From Haliclona indistincta (Eukaryota > Porifera > Demospongiae > Haplosclerida > Chalinidae), in assembly GCA_964017065.1 (NCBI GenBank), contig OZ024783.1, positions 15,856,902-15,920,901 of the forward strand: a stretch of 64,000 nucleotides of DNA, in the 5' to 3' direction. The notes beneath the pieces are model-generated. The model was not told the origin of the DNA, searched no databases, and saw only the letters and a program-made list of their open reading frames with translations. The position numbers were made by a program, and so were the translations under genes. How positions within the stretch are numbered: the stretch's first letter is position 1; each line of letters opens with the position of its first letter. Of this stretch, positions 38,977 through 50,963 are shown piece after piece.

Positions 38977-39420
38977 GTGTCACCTCAGTTGCTAGTAACT
39001 GTCCTCTCTTCTTCATTGTATACTGAATGGTGTTGTCACACTACACACAGCACGTCATCACGAACGACGTGCTATCTTTCTAGCTTGTTTCTCATCTGTT
39101 GTTTCACATGTTATTTTCGGTACATTACAATGTGTCAGAGAAGTATGATTGGTACTATGAGGTTTAGAATAGTCTTGTTTGGATACAACTCGGAGGTGTG
39201 GCTGCATACCACTAAGCATGAGAAGAGAATGACTGCAGAACAGCTGTCCCAGTCGTCTTCTTCAACTCCGCGTGACGCAGTGGGACTAGCTTCTGTCTTG
39301 TCTGATTGGTCTGTGGAGTACTCTCCTAAAAATCAACGTGACAGTCAGTTCGTTCTCCGAGTCGAGTCCGGGTCAGACGTCGACATGAACGAGGCTGGTA
39401 CATACATGTGCATCTGTTGA
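38977..39420 (+). other. Unassigned open frame with possible exon
   Basis: A 147-codon frame ends at TGA. Its second part (about 39130-39410, including RFRIVLFGYNSEVWLHTTKH and DSQFVLRVESGSDVDMNE) reads like protein, the first part does not. An acceptor-like TTTCTCTCTAG-type tract occurs near 38930. No family recognised. Confidence 0.3.
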
Positions 39421-39655
39421 TTCTCAAGCACCTTTGCCAGGGTCCCAGCGTCTTGTCTGATTGTAATCATGATTTTTGCAGGTGCACTTCTCTAACTCTG
39501 CATGGGCTATGAATGGTACCTAGAGTCAGTACAAACAGGAAGATTATAACCTGGTACTGTGGTAGTAAATTAAAGGCGGGTAATTCGAACTATACGCAAA
39601 GCAGACAATCAGGCCCAGACACTCACAATTCCTCACTTGTCTCCACTATTATTAC

Positions 39656-40239
39656 TACAAGAAAATAAAAAGATTTCTAACGAAATCAAAAGGATGTAGG
39701 GATAAAGAAATCTGCTACTGGTCCACAATGTAAACCAACAAGGAACTAGCATGGAATGGTAACACGATTGACTTGCTAACAGACCATAGATCCCTACATC
39801 AGTGGCTGCTGTGGCAGACTATAGCTAATTCAGCTAGTTTCCGTTGACTGACACCGAAGTGCATTGAATTGAATTCAACTTGACTGTGACAAATATTGAT
39901 CTTATGTACAGCCGCTGATGTAGGGATCTATGGTCTGTTAGCAAGTCAATCGTGTTACCATTCCATGCTAGTTCCTTGTTGGTTTACATTGTGGACCAGT
40001 AGCAGATTTCTTTATCCCTACATCCTTTTGATTTCGTTAGAAATCTTTTTATTTTCTTGTTTGTGTCCTTTTTTGAGTTTTAAATTTTTGTTGCAGTTCG
40101 AATTCGGCAAGATCATGTATTTCTGTGTTTACACCATTAGTTTGGTTTGCTGTTGTTGATAATTTCTTTGTGACCTTTTTAACTTGTAGCTCAAATTTAT
40201 AATACTGAAACTAGCTCATGCATTCTGCAAAGCATTCGA
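39656..40239. mobile_element. Left part of repeat split by the CACTA element
   Basis: This stretch matches 31050-31630 near gene B: a 400-bp palindrome (arms with AGATTTCTAACGAAATCAAA and AGACCATAGATCCCTACATC) followed by TTGTTTGTGTCC and the ACTTGTAGCT region. The right part resumes at 46417 with GAGCCCCGCCCAC after a CGA duplication. Confidence 0.85.
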
Positions 40240-40411
40240 CACAGCAAAATAGATATGCTAATTCGGTCAAGTACGGATTACCGTATGTGGTTTTTTGACG
40301 GAACTTACACAACACTAGACGGACTTACTCCAAATACGTTAACATCCGGTCCCGTACGACTTGTAAAGTTGTAAGACGGTCCAGACGGAGAATCAGTACT
40401 AAACTTTAAAC

Positions 40412-43400
40412 ATGGATTCCCAGCCTTTGGCTCCAAGAAAGCGTTTACGAAATCGAATGGTTTGTCCAAACTGTGGGGATCTTGTATCAAAGAGTACTTA
40501 CTATGCTCACTTGGCAAGCGGCGGCCGCTGTCACTCGCAACCACCAGACTCCGTTTCATGCGTTTTCACATGGCCTGATAGTTCTGAATCGGACTCTGAT
40601 TCATCAGAAATTGATTTTGAGGCCAATGTCGAAAGTAGCGATGAAAGAATTGTGGAATTCCAAGCCTATAGCGTTGCTGGTGAGTGAATTTGTGATCGTA
40701 CCTGTGAAAAGAACGTGATCTATCACTGTGTAATAATATTAGATGCGCCATATTTTGATGAAATGACAGACACAGATGAATCATCTACGGGAATGACTGA
40801 GAGTAGCAGCTGTGAATCATCTGAGAATGAGGTAAGTGTTAAGTCGTGAGCATTGTTTCATAGACTATACAATGTATGTAACTGTTTCAATGCAGTGATA
40901 CAAGGGTACACCCATTATCAGATTTTACTATAGGTTATTATTTTGTCAAAATTCACTCGCTGAATGTCTTTCTGCTTTTAAGATTACTTGTAAATAATGG
41001 TTTTGTGTAGCAAAAATTTAAAAAATGCCTCTATATTATAGTACCATGATAATAGTTAAATTTGAGAAATAAATGTTCTGCTTTGTCTACGTAATAATAT
41101 TATGGACATGAATAACAAATGCTGAAATTTCACAATCTACAACAAGTCGCTCTGTCAATAGCTAATGCCTTCATACTTCTAGTAGTATGTGCTCATTGAG
41201 ACAATGTTTTACAACTATTTTTATTATGATGTGCAGGACGAAGAGGAAGAATTAGAGGAGATATTAATTGATGATAACGATGATGAAATGCCAGTAGTTC
41301 GTACTAAAACACCACCACCTTTTCTGCTTCAAGTTTTCTTATTGTTCGTTTTTATGTGGCAGTCACTTTTCAATATATCTAATGCTGCTATTACAGCATT
41401 GCTTTAAGTTCTTAAAGAAATTTTTCTTGATGTTTTCTTCGAAGACTAAGAATGAAGCTCTTGAAAGCTTGTTTTCAGCCATGCCTTCTACTACAGATGC
41501 TGCCTTATAGAGCTCCTTGGAATGAAAGAGGACACGTTTGTTGCTTATCCAGTTTGTCTTAAGTGTAATTCCATTTACGAACTTGAATACTGTCTCAAAG
41601 AAGACAGTAGAGGTAACTTGATTAATAAAACATGTACACATGTTGAATTTCGGAAACACCGTTATCGCTCTAAGCGCAAACCATGTGGAGCTAGCTTGCT
41701 TAAAACTATTAGACTGAGCAATGGTGATGTGAAAATGGTTCCCCATAAAGTTTACTGTTACAACCCACTTCAAGACAGTCTTGAATATCTTGTAAACAAA
41801 CCTGGATTTTTGAACAAATGTCAACTTTGGAAGAGTCGGAGGACTTCTTGTGATTCAATGGATGACATATATGATGGCAGAATTTGGAAAAAGTTTGAGC
41901 ATTACTTAAATGACAGTTTTGGTTTGGCACTAGGATGTGATTGGTTCCAGCCGTTTAAACATATTTCAGATTCGGTTGGAGCACTTTATCTAGTCATTTT
42001 GAATTTGCCAAGGGAAGAACGTTTTAAGCCTGAAAACATAATTTTAGTGGGTGTCATACCAGGACCTAAAGAACCAGAAATAACCATTAACTCATTTTTA
42101 GCTCCACTTATAAGAGAATTGTTGGCTTTATGGGATGGCATTCAATTATCTTGTACAATTCCTGGACAACCTTCTTGTATTACCATTCGTGCTTGCCTAT
42201 TGTGTGTTAGCTGTGATTTGCCAGCTGTTCGAAAGCTATGTGGTTTTGCAGGACATAGTGCTTGCATGGGATGCTCTAAGTGTAACAAAAGATTTCCTTC
42301 TGGTGTGTACGATAACAAACTTGACTTCTCTGGATATAACAGGGATAGTTGGAAGAGTCGGACACACACAGAATGTGCCAAGCTTGCTCAACAATATAGA
42401 AATGCAAAATCGAAATCAGCTCGCAAAACCATGTTATCTAAAACTGGTGTTCGTTTTTCTGGTTTATATCTCTTGCCATACTTTGACATAGTACAAATGC
42501 ATGCAATCGATCCAATGCATAATATGCTGCTTGGCACTTGTAAACATGTCATGGATTTGTGGTTCAAGCTTGGAATAATAGGAGCTCATAATCTTGATAA
42601 AATTCAAGCTACAGTTGAAGGCATTGTCACTCCACACAATGTTGGGAGAGTAGCTATGAAAATCAGCTCAAAATTTAGTGGCCTTTCAGCGGATCAATGG
42701 AAGAATTGGGTTTTGATATTTTCAGCTATAGCATTAAAGGGAAACATTCCTTCGGATCACTATCAATGTTGGCTAGTGTATGTCCGAGCATGCAAGCTTC
42801 TTCTTTCACGATCTTTGACAATAGAACAAACAACCTCAGCAGACCAATATTTGGTTTTGTTTTGCCAAAAATTTGAAAGCTTATTCGGTGGTGAGCATTG
42901 CACACCTAATTTGCTTTTACACCTCCATCTTAAAGACTGTGTAATTGACTTTGGTCCTGTGTATGGATTCTGGTGTTATCCATATGAAAGATATAATGGT
43001 ATTTTGGGTAGTTTCTATACAAATCAACGATCAATTGAAGCACAAATTATGAGGAAGTTTGTCCGTAAACAAAGGATCACATCAACAAAGTTTCCCGATG
43101 AAGTAAAATAACTGTTTGATCATGTACTGCCAAATGTTTCTGAATCAGGATCTCTTTCTCAGTCGATAGTTTCTCCTGAAATCCTCAATGAGTTAAAGCT
43201 AAAAGCTACCTGTAACATCCAAACAACAGCAGGAATTAAATTTACTACCTCTGTCAGTTTCGAGCAAATCTTACCTCCTGTTTATCAAAAGTTTTTTCAT
43301 CAAGACTTTGCAGATATGCTTGATCTTACATATCGTGAAATGTATCCAACTGTTTCATTCAAATCAATATTATTACCTTATATGCAATCAGCAAGAGCAA

Positions 43401-43807
43401 CCATTGCTAGTCAAGTGCTGAGCAGCAAGAAGTCTAGATCAATGTCAGGTGCTGTAGTTGTTGCGTATTGGCCTATGAAAATCGTGAGAGAAAAGTTTGT
43501 CTGGCCTGATCCTCCGATTCTAGCTGCTGGAGTGATTGAATATTTTGTTAAACACAAAGTCGTTACGCAAGAAGGAGAAACCTTAGAACACATCTTAGCA
43601 TACGTAAAGTGGGCTAAAGATCATTCTCATCGTTACTGGTTTGGTCAATCAGCTTTAGTTTTTTCAAATGATTTTTATCCAGACAGTGCATGCAGTTTTA
43701 TACCTATACAACGTATTTATTCTATTTGTGCATATTCTTACATGACTGTTAATTTTGGTTCTTGTGATGAGCCTGTTTTTGTTGTTGTACCAATACATAA
43801 TTTGTAA
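40412..43807 (+). pseudogene. TNP2-like CACTA transposase, broken
   Basis: Exons 40412-40679, 40743-40831 and 41237 onward join in frame. The N-terminus has a CPNCGDLV...H zinc-finger-like motif and an acidic stretch. The main body (41510-43807) has the hallmarks of the TNP2 family: ENIILVGVIPGPKEPEI, INSFLAPLIRELLALWDGI, LPAVRKLCGFAGHSACMGCS and DPMHNMLLGTCKHVMD. It acts by cutting and rejoining the element ends in the nucleus. Damage: frame changes near 41405 and 41505 and a nonsense TAA at 43109-43111; the frame is then open to 43807. So it is probably inactive, though the remaining coding sequence is well preserved. Confidence 0.85.
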
Positions 43808-43876
43808 TAATTCGATGTTGTTAAAAGGGCGGGAAACACACTGTTCACGTGATTGCGATGAAGAGCAGGTGTATTG

Positions 43877-46165
43877 ATGAACATGGAGGCGCTTGGGTTT
43901 TATGGTACAGGCAGCTCGTCGCGTAACTCGAGTTTCCCCAGAGGCAATGAACACCAGGCTGTAGAGCCCACGTATGCCAATGAAACCACCAGAGGGCCGC
44001 CACCTTTACTTCTCCAAAAAATGGATCTGCTGTTATCCAAAGTCCAGGCCCAAGAGAAGCTCGTACTTGACCTGAAGACACAAACAGTTACTCTCGCGTC
44101 AGAGGTTCAGGGACTTAGAGGCGAGTTTCGTGAACTCAAGGAGAAGTCGGGAGAGGACTCGCGACCACGTGGCAGCAAAGCTAAGCTACCAACACAACTC
44201 AGTGTAAGTCAGTACATAGCTAGCTGGTACAACAAGTATGTATGTATAGACAACAAAGCCAATTCAACTGATACACATACAAAACCATAGGTGATCATAT
44301 GTGAGGGATTTGAATTAGCATTGAAATAATTTTTCGTGTTAATTGTCCGGTAATTGTCCATAATAGCAGCAAGAGCTTATTACTAGGAAGAGTATCTATC
44401 CTCCTAAATTCTCTTAGCAACACTGTGTAGAAAGTAACGTGACTTCTTGTGTGGTTCACATAAGCAACTGCCGAACATTAATACTAAGTACAAGTGGTAA
44501 CGTGGAGACTACATGTACATGTATAAGATTAGAAGGAAGTCAGCACCTTACATGCTACACAGTGTTTTTAAGAGAGTTTGGAGGTTACATGTAGATGCTC
44601 TTCTTTGATAGCAGGTATTTTGTGGTGTAAATTTTTGGTAAACAACCTAAGCATGTAATGCTACTAATACCCGAACAGTCCTTACCACAAGAAGACTTAC
44701 AATTATTAGTTAGGATTTTTAAACCAGTACGCTCTGGAGTAGATCTGTCTATAGTAGACAAACTGAACACAGGTAAACACTTCAGAGTTATTTTTCTGCT
44801 GATATACAGCTATTATACTATATTGACTGGCTTCTCTGATTACATCACAACATGCTGACTTTCGATGCTGACAGTATTTTTGCCATTGTTTTTTTTTCAG
44901 ACGGCAGTTAAATCAATACATCAAAACTTACATGAACAGTTCAATGGATCCGAGAGGTAGACACTGTATTTCATACCAATCATTATTATGTATTATTTTT
45001 CTTCCATAAGCTATACGTCAGAGCAAAATCAACGAGTCAGTTGTGAAATCATTACACACTTATCACAACTAGAGGAACAATTCACAGTGCCCGCTCAAAA
45101 AGGTAAACCGATGTTTTTGGAATTATTCTACCTAACTTTAACATTAATTTTGCTTTCAAAGCTGCAATACACAGATATTATGAATCTAGAAGAAGATTGT
45201 TTCTTGACTCGAAGGAGAATAGACAAGCACAAGTTGCATTCAATAAAAAAAATAGTAAAAAACGTGCAGCACAAAAACAGGTATGCTCAGATGTTTTAAA
45301 ATTTTTAGTGACTGTACAAACTACAGCTATACGAGAAACGCAGCAAGTTTCTTAAAGAGAAAGAGAAGAAGTTTTGGTTACAACTGGGTCCTGAGTACAT
45401 GACGGATGAGAGCGATAGTGAGACTGACGGACGACCCAGTGTATCGTTGCATCACCCAATATGGCGTTCCAATGGTAAGCGAACAATTTTATATTATGTT
45501 GGATATTCTTCATTATTTTTTGTTTTTTTAGCACTAAATAAACTTATTCAAAAGCTTCAAGAGAGACTAGATGCTTCTAAAAAAATCCACCCATCTCGGA
45601 AAGTACGAGTTGATGGACAGGCCTCTGATTCTATGCCTCCTGTCAGTGCTCCACGTTGGGCTATTGAGAGAAGCTATCGTCACCATCTACGTAGAATTGA
45701 TGATAATTCATCATCTTCCTCTACTTCAACACCTAGGCCTACATCTATTCACTCGACCCCAACTAATGCCACACTGCCATACTATACAGAACCTTCTCCT
45801 ACATCCAACTTTGCCACTGTTCCGTTAACATCGACACAACCGGCACTTGTGACAGAAACTCCTCCTTCTCGAGGTCAAGTTACTTCTCTTGCGGCAGACA
45901 ACGGTACTGTTCCATCAGCATTTATGAGAGAAACTATTCCTTCTCAAGGTCAACTTACTTCTCCTGCGGCAGACTACGGTACTGTTCCACCAGCATTTAT
46001 GAGAGAAACTATTCCTTCTCAAGGTCAACTTACTTCTCCTGCGGCAGACTACGGTACTGTTCCACCAGCGTATATGAGAGAAACTACTCCTTCTCGAGGT
46101 CAACTTAGTTCTCCCAGAAACTGTTATACTGAATCTGACTGGAGTCTTGGTTCTCTGTCTGACTA
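43877..46165 (+). CDS. Second gene of the CACTA element, multi-exon, coiled-coil and PST-rich tail
   Basis: Exon 1 (43877-44203) begins MNMEALGFYGTGSSSRNSSF and has a coiled-coil (KVQAQEKLVLDLKTQTVTLA). Later exons read near 44655-44773 (LQLLVRIFKPVRSGVDLSIV), 44902-44956, about 45014-45102, 45164-45281, 45325-45473 (YMTDESDSETDGRPSVSL, then HHPIWRSN) and about 45532-46165 to TAG. The tail contains three or four tandem 25-residue repeats (75 nt each, about 45846-46100) based on MRETIPSQGQLTSPAADYG. I do not know the family; it could play the part that TnpA plays beside TnpD in plant CACTA elements. Exon borders other than the first and last are approximate. Confidence 0.6.
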
Positions 46166-46416
46166 GTGATTTTTATAATGCACTGCAGATACACTGACTA
46201 CAAATTCCATTCAAATAATACTGATTAAATGCGAATAATGAACGGAATGATATACGGGATAGATACGAAGCGCCGTACTCGAATGGTCCGGATACGGCGT
46301 AGCTACGGTATCGTATTTAATAAATTACAGTCGCCGCGTTTCATTCCGTATTTACAAAAATGCGGAGATGATACGCACTTCATACGGCGCAGTATTGGCA
46401 GTACTGCTTTGCTGTG

Positions 46417-47034
46417 CGAGCCCCGCCCACTCTAGTTTACAAAATTCTGTACGGTTGTGATACTATCTGGCGAGCAGCAGAACGGTGATACTACACGAGT
46501 TTACTCTGTGAGTTGTTCTTCGAAGACTCCAGACGCCAATCTGCGCTCTCCATACGACGATACTGAATTCGTGTGGTTGGTCACGTGCGTATTGCGTAAT
46601 CACAATAATGGCGTCTAACACTTAGCTGACAACTGTTCGTGATCGTGAACTCGTCAAATTTATATCGACGTTTCGCTAAAAACTAAGTTCAAAAGGCACC
46701 TGCCAGAAGAATTTCACGACTGTTCGTGGGTGTTTTGGTCTCGGCACTGCTCGCGTAAAGGCGCTAGGTGAGTTGAAGAAAGAAAGAAGAAGAAGAAGAT
46801 GACGAAACTCGATTTTCACCGTTTTCAGGTTCGTCACTTTACTAACAACTTCGAGCAATCTCCTTACTACTGTAAGATGGGGCAACGCCAGAGAGCAGAT
46901 CTAAGTGTCTTTGGACGTATACAATTCATCACCAGGCGAAATATCAGCGTTTGAACGCTAATACATTGTATGTAGCCGCCATCTTGTTTTCTCGTTCATC
47001 CCTACATAGGGAGTCACTACCGTGCCTCCCTAAT
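46417..47034. mobile_element. Right part of repeat split by the CACTA element
   Basis: GAGCCCCGCCCAC to the terminal hairpin AGGGAG...CTCCCT (47008-47031). It matches 31640-31856 joined to 33350-33785 near gene B; the junction here (CACAATAATGGCG) is the empty site for the element nested at 31857-33350. Confidence 0.85.
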
Positions 47035-47344
47035 AGTAAGTACTAAGTTTATGTACAATATATACGTATAGAATCAATGGTGACGTTTTTTTTTCTATTC
47101 AATATTGTCGGTGTCGTGCTCACAAAAAAAAAGAATAATAATGCAATCAGTCGAGATTTCTCACTATATTGGGATTGGTATGTTAGTTTTTGAACTTCGT
47201 TCCTTTCAATATCGTGGTGTCACTGAATACTTTGTTATACTTTACACATCTTATGCATTGAATATGTTTTTGGCATGGCCTCTTTAAAATAACATAATCT
47301 TTGTGTAAAATGTCCATTTGGATTTGAAATCTCAAACAAAACTG

Positions 47345-47948
47345 TAGATTCAAAACTATAATTCTGTCACATGTGATGCTACCACTAAACAAGTAATAGG
47401 ACAAGGCAATGTCTGGATTGGTGATATCAATGATTGTATAGTTATGCACACTCCATGTCCATTTGACTACTGCAACTCAGCACAGGTCAGCTTCTCTCTC
47501 ACTGATCCTGATACCCAGTGTGTTATCAACAGGACTGGAATATTGTGTGGCAAGTGTCGAGATGGGTCTTGCTCTTAGGTCAAACAACTGCATTCAATGT
47601 CCTCAATTCTTGTACCTTGCTCTGATCATTTTCTTTGCTGCTTCTGGGTTTGGTTTGGTAGCTCTTCTGATGATCTTGAACTTGACAGTCTCCATTGGTA
47701 CCATCAATGGGCTCATATTCTATGCCAGTGTTGTAAAGATAAGTGAAAGCACTGGTACCTTCTTTCCTAATGGTCATATTCCAGTACTAAGACAGTTCAT
47801 ATCTTGGCTCAATCTTGATCTCGGGATTAAAACATGCCTATATCCTGGCATGGCAGCTTATGCCAAGGTGTGGCTGCAGTTTGTGTTCCCTCTCTACATA
47901 ATGGTTCATCATAGCCATGCACCATCTGCATTCATTATACCATACTAA
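47345..47948 (+). pseudogene. Beta-helix/multi-TM family protein, membrane-proximal part, frameshifted
   Basis: Frame 1 gives VTCDATTKQVIGQGNVWIGD, CPFDYC and CVINRTGILCGKCRDG, the Cys-rich segment; near 47566 the frame changes and continues NNCIQCPQFLYLALIIFFAA, a first TM helix, then TINGLIFYASVV and WLNLDLGIKTCLYPGMAAYA. This order is the conserved signature of a large sponge cell-surface family. Coding stops when the sequence runs into palindromic repeats after QFVFPLYI at about 47905. Confidence 0.75.
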
Positions 47949-48083
47949 GACTATTCTGACCAATCAGATTGCGCTATTTGAGGGGATATAACGGGTCATA
48001 TTTCCCTCCGCGTCACGTGCCCAAGATCAGAACAGCCTTTAGCATGGTACAAGTAAGTTATATCACATGTTGGCGGGACGTAC

Positions 48084-48208
48084 GACCCGTTATATCCCTC
48101 GGGAAAGGGCTAGCGCTCTCGTGAAGTCTCGGAAGCGCCTCGGGCTTCGCCCTCGGCGCTTCCTCGACTTCACTTGAGCGCGCCCTTTCCCGCGGGATAT
48201 AACGGGTC
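48084..48208. repeat. Palindromic MITE (GGGATATAACGGGTC family)
   Basis: GACCCGTTATATCCCTCGGG pairs with CCGCGGGATATAACGGGTC; the centre is GAAGCGCCTCGGGCTTCGCC. A half-site lies at 47976-48004 and another at 50172-50207. Confidence 0.75.
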
Positions 48209-48639
48209 ATAATTATCATTGTGTGGTGATATATAGTACCACAGCGATGAATAGTCTCTGCCGTTAACCGGTTAAACAGGTTAACGAGGTTAAATGGCTT
48301 TCACATTGCTTCACAGCGCCAACCTGGTTGTCAGTTTGTCCGTGGTCAGTTCATGCATACTGGGCGCCGTTAGGTTAGGCGAAGGTTTTTAGGGCCCGGT
48401 TTAGGACGACTCCCTCCCGACGATCCTTAGGTTTTCCAAGGGCCGAAGGCCCGGTTTAGGACGATCCTCTTGACGATCCTTAGGCTTACCAAGGGCCGAA
48501 GGCCCGGTTTAGGACGACCCTCCCGACTTTGCGCAGTTAGGAGAAGGTTTTTAGGGTTTTTGGGTTTAGTTGTAGCTTAGCTTCAAAACGGTTCACTGTA
48601 CATAGTGCGATTCGTTTATATTTTCCAGACACACCATTG

Positions 48640-48880
48640 TGTTTACCACTGGTTTACCACAGAATGACTGAGTTAACCAAGTATCTACCATCAGATATCC
48701 GTGTGTTTACCACTAGTTTACCACTGAATAACTGAGTTAACCAGTTAACCAAGTATCTACCATCAGATATCCTTGTGTTTACCACTAGTTTACCACTGAA
48801 TAACTGAGTTAGCCAGTTAACCAAGTATCTACCATCAGATATCCTTGTGTTTACCACTGAATAACTGAGTTAACCCCAGT
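48640..48880. repeat. Minisatellite, 62-72 bp units
   Basis: Three to four copies of a unit with GTTTACCACTAGTTTACCAC and CAAGTATCTACCATCAGATATCC. Length differences come from one or two copies of the ACCAGTTA step. A repetitive minus-strand frame here is not a gene. Confidence 0.85.
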
Positions 48881-48930
48881 CACTGCTCCAGCATAACTGT
48901 GCAGATTTTGACGTTAACCTAATAAGTAAT

Positions 48931-49067
48931 AGTTAACTCCCGGTCTCTGAGGCGATACGGGATATATACCGAGGTGGTTAATTATGCTGTCCGAGGGCGG
49001 AGCCCGAGGATGGCATAATTAACCACCGAGGTATTATCCCGATCGCCGAAGAGACCGGGAGTTAACT
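48931..49067. repeat. GC-rich palindromic MITE
   Basis: AGTTAACTCCCGGTCTC pairs with GAGACCGGGAGTTAACT; inner arms GGTGGTTAATTATG and CATAATTAACCACC. Confidence 0.8.
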
Positions 49068-49396
49068 GACTTGTACCCCACCACCAGTCTTCTCGTGGTG
49101 TTTGTAGCTGTTCTGTAGCTTGTAAGCGAAGATCTACGAGCGATGGGAGCCCACTGAGGGCACTCGCATCCAAGCGCACACTCGCCAGGTCTATAATGGC
49201 GAACGCCCGTGTTCAAGTAGGGCGACAAACGAAGCTGTTCAAGTTGGGCAACAAACGAAGCCTGGCGTCAACTTTTGTGCAGCTAAAACGCACGGTAACT
49301 TGGCTTTCAGGCAGCAATGCTGGCTGACCTTTCCCAAAGGTTAACACGTGCTCCAAAAATTTATTGATAATTTATTGATGACGGCCCACCCGTATC

Positions 49397-49898
49397 GGCC
49401 ATTGGTAAAACCCGGAATCCGGAATTCCGGATGTCAAAATTTGTATGATAACGGTGAAAAATTGAGAGAGAAAACCCAGGTACTGCTACTAAACCCAAGA
49501 CCCTAAAAACCTTCGCCTAACAGCGCCCAGTATTCGCCTAACAGCGCCCAGTATGGACCTAACGGCGCCCAGTATTCGCCTAACAGCGCCCAGTATTCGC
49601 CTAACAGCGCCCAGTATGGACCTAACGGCGCCCAGTATTCGCCCTAACAGCGCCTAACAGCGCCGTTAGGTCCATACTGGGCGCTGTTAGGCGAATACTG
49701 GGCGCTGTTAGGCGAATACCGGGCGCCGTTAGGTCCATACTGGGCGCTGTTAGGCGAATACTGGGCGCTGTTAGGCGAAGGTTTTTAGGGTCTTGGGTTT
49801 AGTAGCATGCAGTACCGGGTTTCTCTCTCAATTTTTCGCCGTTATCATATATAAATTTTGGCATCCGGAATTCCGGATTCCGGGTTTTACCAATGGCC
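49397..49898. mobile_element. 502-bp foldback element with internal tandem repeats
   Basis: The ends GGCCATTGGTAAAACCCGGAA and TTCCGGGTTTTACCAATGGCC are inverted. Each arm carries ATCCGGAATTCCGGAT, a CTAAACCCAAGACCCTAAAAACC module and several 21-bp units CGCCTAACAGCGCCCAGTATT; the arms meet near 49650. Confidence 0.9.
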
Positions 49899-50229
49899 AC
49901 TAGTATCTGCTATTTTATGGGATATAAAGCTCCACGCACTTTCGCCGGGTGGGTAGGTGTGGACAAGGGACTGGTGCCACTTTGCCACTTCCTGGAAAAT
50001 ATCCATATTTGCCCTTTTTAACTTTAATATCCTGGAAAATATCCATATTTTCCTCTGTATATGGGATATATACCATGCCATTTTCCTTTGATCTTTGGGT
50101 GTGGTGGGGTACAACTGCTGTTAACCTGTTAAAATAGCTTCTAATTCAACCTTGCTGCCCCTATATATTGCCGGGTATAATTATATCCCGCTAACGCGGG
50201 ATATAACCTACACACATAATTATAGTCAT

Positions 50230-50963
50230 GTGTCACTACTCAACATGGCTGTCCAGAAAGATTGGAGGCAATGTAGTGCAGGTACTCGCTACTCTCATCT
50301 TGCTCAAGATCTTTAGCACATTTGCACCAGCTCTAACTTAACTGGGTTGAACTGTACATGTCTTGTGAAGGAAACATTACTACGGTGTGGTACATGGATG
50401 GAAATGCTCCATATTTCTCACCAGAGCACTACATACTAATGGCAGCAGCTATGTTGTTTCTTCTTCTTGCTGTTCCCTATACACTTGCTTTACTAACTTT
50501 ACTTTTTGATGTTGTGATTGAGAAATATCTCACAAGAATTGTGTTCTTTCGCAGACGATGGATCAAGTTCAAGCCTTTGATTGATGCCTATCATGGACCT
50601 TACAAGGACAACTGTCGGTTTTGGACTGGTCTATTGCTCCTAGTTCGTATGGCATTCACACTAGTATCACTTCACTTGGACACATTTGGTACTCTTATCT
50701 TCATAACAACTAGCTCCACTGTGCTTCTTTCACTAATGGTCATTTTTGAAGGAGTCTATCAAAATAAGTAACTGAATATCTTAGAATGCTTATCCTTTCT
50801 CAATCTTGGCTTACTCTTAGCTCTTGCTGCAGTTTACCAAAATAATCATTTCAATGAGCAAGTGATCACTATTGTCAGTATAAGTGCTGCTCTTGTCACA
50901 TTTTTTGGAATTTTGTTCTATCACATAATTAAGCGTTTCTATGAAAACTTGACTAAACAATGA
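50230..50963 (+). pseudogene. Beta-helix/multi-TM family protein, C-terminal part with stops
   Basis: CHYSTWLSRKIGGNVVQVLA and TLILLKIF continue the family after the repeat cluster; a stop follows at about 50338. The frame at 50358 gives VWYMDGNAPYFSPEHYILMA, several hydrophobic helices and FKPLIDAYHGPYKDNCRFWT, then TAA at 50769-50771; the same frame reads on (LNILECLSFLNLGLLLALAA) to TGA at 50963. Known members are plasma-membrane proteins with about seven TM helices. With a frameshift, two stops and a 2.3-kb interruption this copy is dead. Confidence 0.75.

Larger units (their letters stand above)
40240..46416. mobile_element. 6.2-kb CACTA (EnSpm)-type transposon
   Basis: The element starts CACAGCAAAATAG and ends CTGCTTTGCTGTG, inverted, flanked by the 3-bp duplication CGA (40237-40239 and 46417-46419). 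Both subterminal zones repeat TACGG/CCGTA, a typical transposase-binding arrangement. The two genes inside run in the same direction. Because it interrupts a repeat whose other copy is known, the borders are firm. CAC termini, 3-bp duplication, subterminal repeats and a TNP2-type transposase together define the superfamily. Confidence 0.9.
47949..50229. repeat. Cluster of palindromic repeats splitting the TM-family pseudogene
   Basis: Contains in order: GGGATATAACGGGTC elements (47976-48208), TTAGG/GACGATCC repeats (48365-48590), a minisatellite (48640-48880), a GC-rich palindrome (48931-49067), the foldback at 49397-49898 and a short TATATCCCGC palindrome (50172-50207). The coding sequence resumes on the far side, so all of it is insertion. 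Confidence 0.75.

Noticed and set aside
49500..49790. CRISPR-like array of 21-bp repeats
   Set aside because: Units are contiguous without unique spacers, occur in both orientations within a foldback element, and the genome is eukaryotic.
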